In this document: piece after piece, positions 39,298-49,051 of the stretch
Layout: every line of letters starts with the position of its first letter
Numbering within the stretch: the first letter of the stretch is position 1
Source of the DNA: Biscogniauxia marginata
Lineage: Eukaryota; Ascomycota; Sordariomycetes; Xylariales; Xylariaceae
Length of the DNA stretch: 64,000 nucleotides
Direction: 5' to 3'
Assembly: GCA_022695795.1 (NCBI GenBank)
Contig: MU404106.1
Coordinates: 232,233 to 296,232, forward strand
Program-made: the position numbers and the translations under genes
Notes under the pieces: generated by a model
The model's input: the letters and a program-made list of their open reading frames with translations, nothing else
Told to the model about the DNA's origin: nothing
Databases searched by the model: none

Positions 39298-40283
39298 CCC
39301 ATGTTCCTTTCTTTTGCATGTAGAACCTCAGGTGTGGATAGGAAATACCCCCTCTTAGTTGGGCGTTTTTTGTTGTCGGTGTTGTGATCCGGGTTTGTGC
39401 TACGTACTTCTTGTTGTTTAAAAGAAGCGAGTTTTTTCTCTTCAAATATTTCTGTTAAGTCTAGGGAATGGCCAGTGTTGTCGTTAATGGCCTCCTACTT
39501 ACTATTATTACTGTTGGGAGGTTTATTACTTACCTACCTATGTAGGATAGATAGTCTTTGCAATAGGCTGTCTTCTGAGCCAGACTGTGTACACATACTC
39601 AGCGGGCTCAGGATGATGAGTAATAAATACTACCTACCGATTTTTTCTGTTCACGACAATGTGATAGTGTTTGTACATGTATATATATGGCTGGGCAGGA
39701 CTAATACATGTGTCTGCTGCTGTTCTCGGATGGAGGTAGGTAGGCAGGCTCCAGGTATCTCGAGGTATATATTGTCCTGCTTGTCTAATAACATGGCGTG
39801 ATAGCTTTTGTGAGGCTGAATCTACACTCAGTGGAAAGGGGATAATGCTATAAACTTAGGTAAAGGGGGAATAAGGAGGAAAGAAGGAATGGTGGAAGAA
39901 GGAAACATAACAGGGAGCAGTGCGTGTATAGTTTAGGGCAGGCCTCAGATTCTATGTTTGAGATCATTTCCAATGTTTCATGGATATCCCTCTTCCTATC
40001 ATTGTAATATTTTACTATGTGGATTTCATCACTGGCCTACCCTCCCCTACCCTATCCCACCCCCGTCTCTTAAGTGATTTTCTTGGTAAAAAGATGGGAT
40101 GAATGATGAGGGACGAGTGGTTAAGAATTTAAGGTATGAAAGATGGCACATAGAAGGGAATAAAGAGAGAAATCAAACCTTGACTTTCTTGTAAATCTGT
40201 AATACCAGGTAGGTAGGTAGGTATCTTGAGAAGCAAGAACATCATGAAGGATTAGACTAGAAAGTCTCAAGCTGAGGATGTTG

Positions 40284-40311
40284 GATATGTAACGTTCGAT
40301 ATGTAATGTTC
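40284..40311. repeat. 14-bp near-perfect tandem repeat
   Basis: GATATGTAACGTTC followed directly by GATATGTAATGTTC, with one mismatch, in intergenic DNA. Confidence 0.8.
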
Positions 40312-41036
40312 GAAGTACCTAGGTAGGTATATGCAACTAGATCCAGCTAACTCTCACATATGTGTAGTCCAATCCAATCGGATTTGGTTATTTGGCTGCT
40401 GGAGGATGTGTTCCATATACGGTCAAAGAAAGCAGTACTTGAGCATGCCTGTGCTCTGTGCGATAGAAAGCGTGCAAAAAGAAGGAAAAAAGAAGGAAAA
40501 GAGTAAGAATCTTAAATCGTGGTGAAAAATGCTAAGAAATTTTGAGGCTCCATCATCTGCCACGAAGGACCACCTCTGATTGGCTACCTCAGGCGTGTGA
40601 GTGACGGTGCACGGGCCACAAGTTCCGACAGCTCCAGCCTCAAGAACCTTATGACCCTGCTTGTCCTGCAACCGTCGCAAACCAAGCTTCCACTTATTTT
40701 TCCCCAAGTCAACTTCATCACAACAACCAACCGAGCTCATCGACATTCAGTCTAGATATATTCACCACCGCCATTCTTATCTCGGCTAGGGGTTTGTGAA
40801 TAATCTTGGTAGAATACATTTTCGACACATCCTATCCTTCGAGCTCGAAAATTTGTGCGCGTCCTATTTGACCGGGCTTCTTATCTGCTGGCTCTTTGTT
40901 CAAGTCATCTCTCAACACATCAAACCTGCCACCTTGTCTATTTTCTCTCCCCTTCCCACCTTGACGGAGCATCGACTCAATTCGTACCGATCGATCACCT
41001 TTTGGCACCTATTTCGCTCAACATACCTCATCAGCC

Positions 41037-43371
41037 ATGTCCGATTTCAACCAATTCGGCAGCGCCGACGAGGAGAATGTCGAGATAAAGAAGTTGACTT
41101 TGGAAGTGGTACGTGGCCGAAGCTCCTCCCCCCTCTGAATCCAGCGGTGCTGCGACAACAAAGGAATAATTTTTAGAGTACAAGCTGATTGTGTACAAAC
41201 AGGAGGCCGACATCGACAATTTCGAGGCTTGGGAGAAGCTCATCCGCGCCTGTGAGGCTCAAGAGGGAGGCCTCAACCGAAATTCTAGTCCTCAGGCCCT
41301 TGCCACGCTTCGCGACGTCTACGACCGCTTTCTCCTCAAGTTCCCCCTGCTGTTCGGTTACTGGAAGAAATATGCCGACCTCGAGTTCAACATCTCTGGC
41401 CCCGAGTCAGCAGAAATGGTACCACATCCAGTTCGTCTATTTCGCGGCATGCGCTGACGGACTATGTAGATCTATGAGCGTGGATGCGCAAGCATAACAA
41501 ACTGCGTTGACCTCTGGGCATCGTACTGCTCCTTCAAGATGGAGACTACCCACACGCCTCATTTGGTCAGAGAGTAAGTAGCATAGGAAGTTTCCTACCC
41601 CCTCATAACTTTTTACCACCGACAGCAAGACTTCATAAGCCGGTCCCCACACACACTCGTACGAGAAGTTACCCTTGACTTTTTAGTCCTCGACGGTGAG
41701 AGAAGCCAACAAAGTCCTTGTCGTGTTGGATTTTTTTCTCACAGAATCTGCCAGACGATGGGTTCCTACGAAGCCGCATGTCTGGCCTTCAGTCTGCACG
41801 TCGCACCTCTACGCCTGAGCCGGGTTGATTTGGATTTGGAACAGTTCACAACATTTCCTTGCCTGTATTTGCGCTCCTACCCACCCTCATCCCCCCCGCC
41901 CCCCTTTCTATAGTTACTCTCTGCTAACATTTTTATCCAGACTCTTTGAACGCGCCGCAACTAGCGTTGGCCTTGACTTCCTCGCTCATCCCTTCTGGGA
42001 TAGCTATATCGAGTATGAAGAGCGGCAAGAGGCTCATGACAAGATATTTGCAATCCTGCTACGTGTCCTACACATCCCAATGCACCAGTACGCCCGTTAC
42101 TACGAGAGGCTCCGTCTACTCGCCCATGCCCGTCCTCTCAAAGAGTTGGCTGATGCAGAAACCCTTGCCCGCTTCCGTGCTGAGGTCGAGGAAGCTTCTG
42201 CCTTTGCCGGAGTGCCGCGAACAGAGCTGGAAGTCGAACGAGAGATACGCGGGAAGGCCGACGCCATGTACTACGAGATCTTCCAACGCACCCAGGACGA
42301 GACGAGTAAGCGATGGACGTACGAATCTGAGATCAAGCGACCTTATTTCCACGTGACGGAACTAGAGAACTCTCAGATCGCCAATTGGCGGAAGTACCTA
42401 GACTTCGAGGAGGCTGAAGGCGATTTCGCCCGGACGACATTCCTGTACGAGCGTAGCGTTATCACTTGTGCTCTGTACGACGAATTCTGGTTCCGATATG
42501 CTAGATGGATGTCGGCACAGGCTGGTAAGGAGGAGGAAGTCCGCCATATCTACATGAGAGCCTCGGCGCTCTTCGTGCCTGTCAGCCGACCGGGTATCAG
42601 ATTACAGTGGGCTTATTTCGAGGAATCATGCGGTCGTGTCGACGTGGCCCGAGATATTCACGAGGCCATACTAATGCAATTGCCCGACTGCGTCGAGGTG
42701 ATCGTGTCATGGGCAAACCTCGAGAGAAGACAGAATGGACTCGACGCCGCGATCCAGGTCTACAAGTCACAGATTGATGCACCACACGTCAGCATATTCA
42801 CAAAGGCTGTGCTGGTGACGCGGTGGGCCTTCCTATTGTGGAAGATCAAGGGGTCAGTGGAAGAAGCAAGAACTGTGTTCCTGAGGAACGTGCAATGGTA
42901 TGCCGATAGTCGTCACTTTTGGCAGAAGTGGCTCGAGTTCGAGCTAGAGCAGCCTACGAAGGAAGACCTTGAAGCCGAGCATGGCGAGCGTGTGAAGCAA
43001 ATCTTTGATGAGCTGCTCGCCAAGAGCCGCATATCTGCGGCGGCGAAGAAAGATCTTTATCTGACCTATCTCACGTACCTCCAGGAAAGAGGTGGTAAGG
43101 ACTCGATGAAGCAATTCCTCGCTATTGACCGCGAAATCTACGGGTAAGTTCACACAGCATTTTGGATTGATGATGACCAAGTACACTAACACGAACCGAC
43201 AGTCCCGCTTCGTTGTCTGTGCTCGATAAGGCCGCGTCCAAAGAGAACGGGGTTGTGAGGGCTCCCTTGGACGAGGCTACGAGAGTCAAGGCCGAGGGTA
43301 GATATCCCACGTATTACGAATACTACACCGAGCCTGACGCTAGTGCTCCAGGCACTGCGTCGTTTCAATAA
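41037..43371 (+). CDS. PRP39: U1 snRNP component Prp39 (HAT-repeat pre-mRNA splicing factor)
   Basis: Five exons: 41037-41108, 41203-41418, 41470-41573, 41941-43143 and 43203-43371, giving 587 aa. The protein is a string of half-a-TPR (HAT) repeats: NFEAWEKLIRAC, FGYWKKYADLEF, NCVDLWASYCSFKMET, HPFWDSYIEYEER, NWRKYLDFEEAEGDF, LYDEFWFRYARWM, IRLQWAYFEESCGR and HFWQKWLEFELEQ. The repeat order and the segment KRWTYESEIKRPYFHVTELE match Prp39, which with Prp42/itself scaffolds the U1 snRNP in 5' splice-site recognition. Intron 3 (367 nt) is far longer than the other three (94, 51 and 59 nt) and contains an additional open segment with splice-like borders; the direct join gives the family sequence LVRELFERAATSVGLDFLAH. 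Confidence 0.93.
41687..41913 (+). other. Possible alternative exon(s) inside PRP39 intron 3
   Basis: Within intron 3 there is TTTTTAG ending at 41686, a 9-nt segment, a GTGAGA donor at 41696 and a TTTCTCACAG acceptor ending at 41744, so 41696-41744 would be a 49-nt intron of ordinary size. From 41745 the phase inherited from exon 3 stays open for 56 codons (starting ICQTMGSYEAACLAFSLHV) up to the TAG at 41911-41913. Use of this acceptor would end the protein early after about 190 residues. No protein family supports it; it is a prediction from splice signals only. Confidence 0.3.
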
Positions 43372-44736
43372 GGGTCGGATAGGAAGTCACTGCTTTTAGA
43401 AAAGCTATAAAACTGCTGCGCCGTATATGATGGCCGTCTTTCAAGATGCTTGTAGCAGCAGATATTTGGGTGAAGGTTGCGCCTGTACCATACTTGATTA
43501 TCCTTTTTTCTCCAGATTTCAATTAGTTTTCGATCGGAGCAACAAACAGAGTGGGCAGGTCTCGGCGACCACAGTTATGTTAGCAACCCCGTAGGATTTC
43601 TGAAAAAGTCTGACGACGACGACGACGACGAGAGGAAATAGGAGTTTGGGAAGATGTCACCGGTCTGGATCCGGGCTTGAGACTTGAGAAATGAGGAGGA
43701 GGAGGATTCTACCTCGTATATGTGAAAAGTGTGTGTGTGTGTGGTTGTGGATGTCAGATAATCAAGAACAGTTTCGCAAGATCATAATGCGTTTTTAATT
43801 TACGGACGAACATGAGTTACACGAACGGTGTTTCGGTTACCAAATCAAACGTATGAGTGTAATTGACTCTTCTCGTTATATATATACCTGTAATCAATGT
43901 TTTCATGTGACAATGACCTTGATGGCCAATATCCAAGGCGACAACTCGGGAAAGTAACTTGAGCCTCGGCGATGCATGATTGAGAAGTTCGGACATTTTT
44001 CGCAAAGTCTATCTATCTCTCTCTCTCTCTCTCTCTCTCTTTTCCATTTTTTCTTCTTCTTTTTACGTTAGGTACATGACTAAGTTATATTATTACTTCT
44101 TTCTTTAGACAATTTTTATTATGAAAGGGCCACCGTGGAAAAAACGACCGATGTTGGGACGGTGTTGTTTGTTAGGTGGTATTAATGTAGAATAGCGAAC
44201 ATTGGCCGAGTCAAAGATATGGGGTCGGTGATTAGGCCGAACTAGGTACCTAACCGTTGACAGGTACCTACCGGCGGCACTTTTACACGTTTATAATACA
44301 TGTACTACCCTGCTACCTTACGAGAAGCATATGATTCGAGTCAGCAAACTCATACGGGTTCTCCTTGGCTTGCTTAGTAGGGGAGTTCTAGCCTGCTGGT
44401 TACAAGTGAGAAGCGCTAGCGGCCGTAGGTGCATTAGCTTCTTAGGGGTCCCAGGGGGGAGATCCACCCGGAGAATGTGGGAGAAAGAACTGACAAGGGC
44501 TGCCCGCCAATGAGCTTGTCCAAATTGTTAAACAGCTTCCCTCTCCCTCCAAAATGGCCTTCCCGGCCGCTCTCGGTTTCTTCTCCTCAGACAGAGTAGA
44601 TTGATTCTCTTACTGTTTTTTTTTTCCTCACCGTCGCCATCGTCAGCTTCAATCCTTCATTTTTCAGTTTTTTCTTTATCGTCGTTTGGTCATTCCCAAG
44701 TCCCTTTCCATTGTCCCTCGCCATCGAGTTATAAAG
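43372..44736. other. Spacer between PRP39 and CCP1
   Basis: Simple repeats dominate: (GAC)n at about 43611-43631, (GT)n at about 43726-43743 and (CT)n at about 44016-44040. The right end (44590-44736) is T-rich and is the CCP1 promoter and 5' UTR. No gene is seen; ORF 44331-44513 is unsupported. Confidence 0.6.
44016..44040. repeat. CT microsatellite
   Basis: About twelve CT units in intergenic DNA. Confidence 0.85.
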
Positions 44737-44865
44737 GTAAGTTGGTCCAATATATTGCTTTTCTTTATCATATTTGAACCCCCGCAAACTGTCGTAGCCG
44801 AGGGGTTACGGCGTCCTCCGAGAGAGCCTTTGTGAGACTTTGTGCTGACTCCCCGTCCATCGCAG
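44737..44865 (+). other. Probable 5' UTR intron of CCP1
   Basis: A strong donor AAAG/GTAAGT at 44737 and an acceptor CATCGCAG at 44865 bound 129 nt, ending on the base before the CCP1 ATG. The splice would bring the start codon next to the upstream leader. Basis: splice signals only. Confidence 0.55.
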
Positions 44866-46084
44866 ATGGCGGCCTCGACTGTTTCTCGTCAGTTCGCCCG
44901 CGCGACCCTGCGCACCACAGCCAGGAACACCTTCGCTACAGCGGCCTCCCGCCAGGCATTCCGCCAGGGAGGTCGCCGCTTCTACTCGTCCGAGCCGCCC
45001 AAGAGCTCGAGCTCCTCAACTCTGATCTACCTCACGGGTGCCGCCGTTGCCGCCGCCGGTGGCTACTACTTCTACTCCCAGGGCGGCTCGGTCTCGCCCA
45101 AGGTCTTCACCCCCACCAAGGAGGACTATCAGAAGGTCTACAACGAGATCGCCAACCGACTCGAGGAAAATGACGAGTATGATGACGGCAGCTATGGCCC
45201 CGTCCTTGTTCGTCTTGCCTGGCACGCCAGCGGAACTTATGACAAGGAGACCGGTACCGGTGGTAGCAACGGTGCTACTATGCGGTTCGCCCCTGAGGGC
45301 GACCACGGGGCCAATGCCGGTCTGAAGGTCGCTCGGGACTTCCTCGAGCCTGTCAAGGGTAAGCAGATTCTATGAAACTCCCTACCTATGGCGGTTCATC
45401 GCCCCAATTACGCAAGCCCGGCATACGAGCTGTGTTGTCGAGCCTTTGCTACATTGTGACGAAGGAAGTTGATCAATTGATGCTGACGTTCGACTTATAG
45501 CCAAGTTCCCCTGGATCACCTACTCTGACCTGTGGATCCTTGGCGGTGTCTGCGCCATCCAGGAGATGCAAGGTCCCCTTATCCCTTACCGCCCTGGCCG
45601 TGAGGACCGCGATGCTGCGGCCTGTACTCCTGACGGACGTCTTCCTGACGGTGCCAAGGGCTCGAACCACCTTCGAGATATCTTCTACCGCATGGGCTTC
45701 AACGATCAGGAGATCGTTGCTCTAGCTGGTGCCCATGCCCTCGGCCGATGCCACACGGACCGAAGTGGTTTCGATGGTCCTTGGACTTACTCTCCTACCG
45801 TCCTGACCAACGACTACTACAAGCTGCTCTTGGACGAGAAGTGGTCGATCCGTAAGTGGGATGGTCCCCAGCAGTACCAGGACAAGAACAAGTCCCTCAT
45901 GATGCTTCCTGCCGACTATGCCCTCATTCAGGACAAGTCGCTCAAGCAGTGGGTCCAGAAGTACGCCAAGGATAACGACTTGTTCTTCAAGGACTTTAGT
46001 GCCGTCATCGTCAAGCTCTTCGAGCTAGGCGTACCCTTCAAGGAGGGTACTGAACGGTGGATTTTCAAACCTGTCAACGCTTAG
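44866..46084 (+). CDS. CCP1: Mitochondrial cytochrome c peroxidase
   Basis: Two exons, 44866-45358 and 45501-46084, giving 358 aa. The N-terminal ~45 residues are Arg/Ser/Ala-rich (mitochondrial targeting), followed by a hydrophobic segment at ~53-70 ([19 protein letters not shown]) as in bipartite intermembrane-space signals. The haem peroxidase domain has distal Arg116, Trp119 and His120 ([10 protein letters not shown]), proximal His243 ([10 protein letters not shown]) and Trp259 (GPWTYSP). Spacing between these equals that between yeast Arg48/Trp51/His52, His175 and Trp191, so the radical-forming Trp is present and it is a true CcP. It reduces H2O2 with electrons from cytochrome c. The 142-nt intron has a clean GTAAGC/TTATAG pair. 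An upstream CTG-start reading is rejected because ATG directly follows an acceptor site. Confidence 0.96.
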
Positions 46085-46323
46085 ATGAAAGAAACACGAC
46101 AGAGCGGCCATAGTACCGCCATGATATACCAAGATATAGAAAAGAATTGCGATGGATTAGATAGGATACTAGAAGATAGACCTAGATCTAGAGATAGTTC
46201 GGATCGGGGGATCGATGTTTTGAGAGAAAGAGTTGTGACTGGGGGCGTGGGAAGAGTGGGAGTATAGAAAGAGAGAAGGAAAGAAGGAGAGAAAAAGAGG
46301 GGGGATATAAATCGGAGAGCAAT
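46085..46323. other. CCP1 3' region
   Basis: Purine-rich (AGA-type) sequence downstream of CCP1, likely 3' UTR. No gene is seen. Confidence 0.5.
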
Positions 46324-46659
46324 TTACGATGCCAACGTAGATCTGCTTCTACCTATACGTTGTATGTTCGGTGATGCTTTTTGATGCCTTAGCGGATTAT
46401 CTAAATCAAGAACGACGTTTTTGTTCTTGTCCAGCCAGGTTTCGTCTCGAAATACTTGGGATAATATTGATGTGAGGTCTTTAAGAGTGTTCCAATTATA
46501 TAAAGGGGGTTCGTTCGGTTCAATTTGGTCCACTTTATACATGTAGCGTCTGTTCGGTTCTGCATTGAGTACTTTGTACCTTGAGTCTTCGTAGTCAGGA
46601 GAGGTTGTCGGCTGGCAGTTTCGAGGTTGATGCCCCACGTCGCAGGGGCTTGTCGTCAT
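46324..46659 (-). CDS. Doubtful orphan ORF, 111 aa
   Basis: Open frame of 111 aa on the minus strand between CCP1 and ATP11, starting 202 bp from the divergent ATP11 start. I do not recognise it. Its composition is protein-like (mixed charged, aromatic and hydrophobic residues, e.g. NEPPLYNWNTLKDLTSIL) rather than the simple composition of the random ORFs nearby, and it is not antisense to a called gene. It could be a small lineage-specific gene, a decayed fragment of a larger gene, or chance. Confidence 0.3.
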   Translation of the reverse strand: MTTSPCDVGHQPRNCQPTTSPDYEDSRYKVLNAEPNRRYMYKVDQIEPNEPPLYNWNTLKDLTSILSQVFRDETWLDKNKNVVLDLDNPLRHQKASPNIQRIGRSRSTLAS

Positions 46660-46861
46660 AGTCTAGGCTGAGCTTTTTTCCACCGATAACGATAACGACT
46701 AATTCAATATCTCCAGAACAAACTACATCCCCAACACCCTTCGAGGGCCGAAGTCCACAATACCTGCCGGGGACCTAATCTTATGGCCGAATTGAATCGG
46801 TAGTTATCTTAGCTACGAAAGTCCCATACCGAGCGACCTCAATTCCTCTCTTACCACCACA

Positions 46862-47986
46862 ATGGCAACCGCCCGCTTTTCAGCCCTGCGCGACCTGCTG
46901 GGCTGCTCGAGCCGACACGCCAACCTGCGCGGGCTCCTGGCGCCCGCGACCAGGAGCCAGCGGCGCTGGGCCCAGGTCCACGACGTGCGCTTCCTGGCCA
47001 CGACGCAGGCCGTCTCGCACAGCGTCACGGAGAAGTACCGCGAGAAGCTCGACCGCAAGGCCCGCGAGGAGGGCCACAGGGACATCGGCGAGCTCAAGGC
47101 CGCCTACGCCGACCGCATCCGGGAGATCAGGAAGGGGGACGGCATCTCCGTCCCCGGGCTCGACGCCCTGCTCGCCGACGCCGAACCCGCGCCCCGGCAG
47201 CTCCCGCACACGGCACCGCCGGCCCCGGACGGGTTGAGCCAGAGGCCGCCGCCTCCGCCGTTTCCGATATCTTCTTCTTCGTCGTCTGCGTCCGCCGTGC
47301 GAAATACGACGAGGAGCTTGGGCAAACCCGCGGTCAAGCCGCTGTCGGCGATCCTCGACCTGCCCAAGGCGCGGGCGCTGCCGGCGCGGGAGCTCGCGGC
47401 GGTCTGGCGCCTGCGGCACGCGGCGGACCCGAGCTCGCTGTGCGCGGCGATACCGGCGTCGACGACGTACGCGGCGCTCGAGGCGGCGGCGCGGCGGCAC
47501 CCGGCGTTCGTGCTCCCCGTGCCGCGGGGCGCGGGCGTCGGCGCCGAGATGCACTTCCTGCAGTGGGTGTTCGACGGCGAGACCGACACGGCCACGGTGC
47601 TGTTCACGCAGCTCGCCGAGTACAAGGCCCGCGGCGAGTGGGCGCAGCCGCACACGAGCGTGACGCATTACTGGGATCGGAGGAGTCGCGGGAGGGAGAA
47701 TGGCGGTGTGGTTGGAGGGGATGGGGATGGGGGTGGGAATGGGGAGATGAAGAAGACGGTGGTGGGCTTGTCGGAGCCCGAGAATCAGGACCTCGTCCTC
47801 ATGGCGGGGAACGTGGTCGAGGGGCGCGGCGCGAGCGTCCAGGACGCCAGGTGGCTCGTTATGCTGCTGCAGCGGTTTTACGGCGAGGGTGACGGCGAGA
47901 AGAGGAGGCTGCTCGAGCAGTTCACGCGCGGGGATAGCTCGTTTAGCGTTGAGCGGCTGTTGGAGGAGAGCGAGAAGTTGGGCTGA
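46862..47986 (+). CDS. ATP11: Mitochondrial F1-ATPase assembly factor Atp11 (ATPAF1)
   Basis: Single-exon ORF of 374 aa. The N-terminal ~45 residues are Arg-rich (targeting). A helix-rich part follows (TEKYREKLDRKAREEGHRDIGELK), then a Pro/Ser-rich linker (~118-150) and the conserved domain from PLSAILDLPKARALPARELA. Further conserved blocks are VWRLRH, FVLPVPR, GAEMHFLQWVF, ATVLFTQLAEYKARGEWAQPH and DARWLVMLLQRFYG. Atp11 binds free F1 beta subunits in the matrix and stops their aggregation before the alpha3beta3 ring forms. A Gly/Asp-rich insert (~283-300, GGDGDGGG type) interrupts the domain near the end. The gene is very GC-rich, which creates a 422-aa open frame on the opposite strand that is a shadow. 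Confidence 0.94.
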   Translation: MATARFSALRDLLGCSSRHANLRGLLAPATRSQRRWAQVHDVRFLATTQAVSHSVTEKYREKLDRKAREEGHRDIGELKAAYADRIREIRKGDGISVPGLDALLADAEPAPRQLPHTAPPAPDGLSQRPPPPPFPISSSSSSASAVRNTTRSLGKPAVKPLSAILDLPKARALPARELAAVWRLRHAADPSSLCAAIPASTTYAALEAAARRHPAFVLPVPRGAGVGAEMHFLQWVFDGETDTATVLFTQLAEYKARGEWAQPHTSVTHYWDRRSRGRENGGVVGGDGDGGGNGEMKKTVVGLSEPENQDLVLMAGNVVEGRGASVQDARWLVMLLQRFYGEGDGEKRRLLEQFTRGDSSFSVERLLEESEKLG

Positions 47987-49051
47987 AGTATTGGCCCAAA
48001 AACCAACCAAAAAAGGGAAAAAAGAAATCGATGATGATGATGATGAATGGGAAGGAGGGACTCGGGTGGATGAAGTGATAACAGACTGGAGAAGAGGAAC
48101 AACAGACGAGTACAAGGAGAAAAAGGGGGGAGAGAAGGGACTGGGCAAGCTACTCTGTTTATCATTAGAAGAACTAGGGTAGGGGGGTAAAAATTAAGGA
48201 GAAGGACAATTCTTAGCTCTGCGATGAGCTGTGTATAAGATGAATGGAACAAAGATGCTGGCATGGGCACATCAGATCGGCCCATGACAATTGTATATAA
48301 AACTGTGTAAACATATATAAGGGGTAAACATAGATGGACGTTTAGGGCAACTTTCTTACAATTAGCATGGCATGGACACGATATCATGGCACTCTGCTTT
48401 TTTTTTTTTTGCATTGAGTGTTTCTCTGTAGACAAAGGAAGGGGAATTTTTGAGGTCGGAAGATTGAAAGCTGGTTGTACTATTACCATGGATTATAGAA
48501 ATCTCTTTTATACTAACTTGGTGGGTTAGTAAGGTCGTTATTTATCTAGCCAGTTAGTTAGCTCATAGTTGAATATCAAAACCAAAACCTCTCTTCGTAG
48601 GTTCTTCGTGGTTTAGGATGGAATGATCTGCTTAAGTAGGTATGAGTATACATACATATTTATTTATCATCTCGCAAGCCTAGGTATAAATACTCTCCTT
48701 TCTCGTATACCTAGTATATAGCCGTTTATTTTATTTCTCCTCTATAAAATTATGCCGTGTATTGCATCACGTCTATCTCTGTCTTTCTTTTATTCCTTTT
48801 CTTCATCTCTACCTTTATTCCGCTTATATATATGTATGATTTCCCTTCTCTTGCGGTCCCTATTTACGTCTTCTATCCCTCTTACTTCCTCTCTCCTCCC
48901 GGTTTCCCTCTCACCGATTTCTCTCCTTATAATCTACAATGCGTCACCAATGACTACATCTTATAAAATATCCACAGACTCGATTAACCTTCTCTTCCCC
49001 CATTCCCCCCGGAAGAAAGAAGGAGAAAAAAAAAGAAAAAGAAAACCTCTT
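47987..49051. other. Convergent 3' region, ATP11 / acyl-CoA ligase
   Basis: AT-rich 3' flanks of two converging genes, with a T12 run near 48399-48410 and pyrimidine-rich DNA at 48760-48960. No supported gene. Confidence 0.6.

Larger units (their letters stand above)
38809..41036. other. 2.2-kb spacer upstream of PRP39
   Basis: AT-rich intergenic DNA with a T21A10 homopolymer block (39267-39297), GGTA runs (about 40206-40222) and a 14-bp near-tandem duplication (40284-40311). The unrecognised ORFs (39083-39445, 39397-39801, 40423-40746) are not called. Confidence 0.6.

Noticed and set aside
44796..44820. tRNA-like A-box (TAGCCGAGGGG) upstream of CCP1
   Set aside because: No matching B-box (GGTTCRANNCC), no acceptor stem or T-arm can be drawn, and it lies inside the likely CCP1 leader intron.
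46880..48148. 422-aa open frame on the minus strand opposite ATP11
   Set aside because: It is an antisense shadow caused by high GC; the product is Arg/His/Pro-rich without any domain, while the plus strand encodes a recognised protein.
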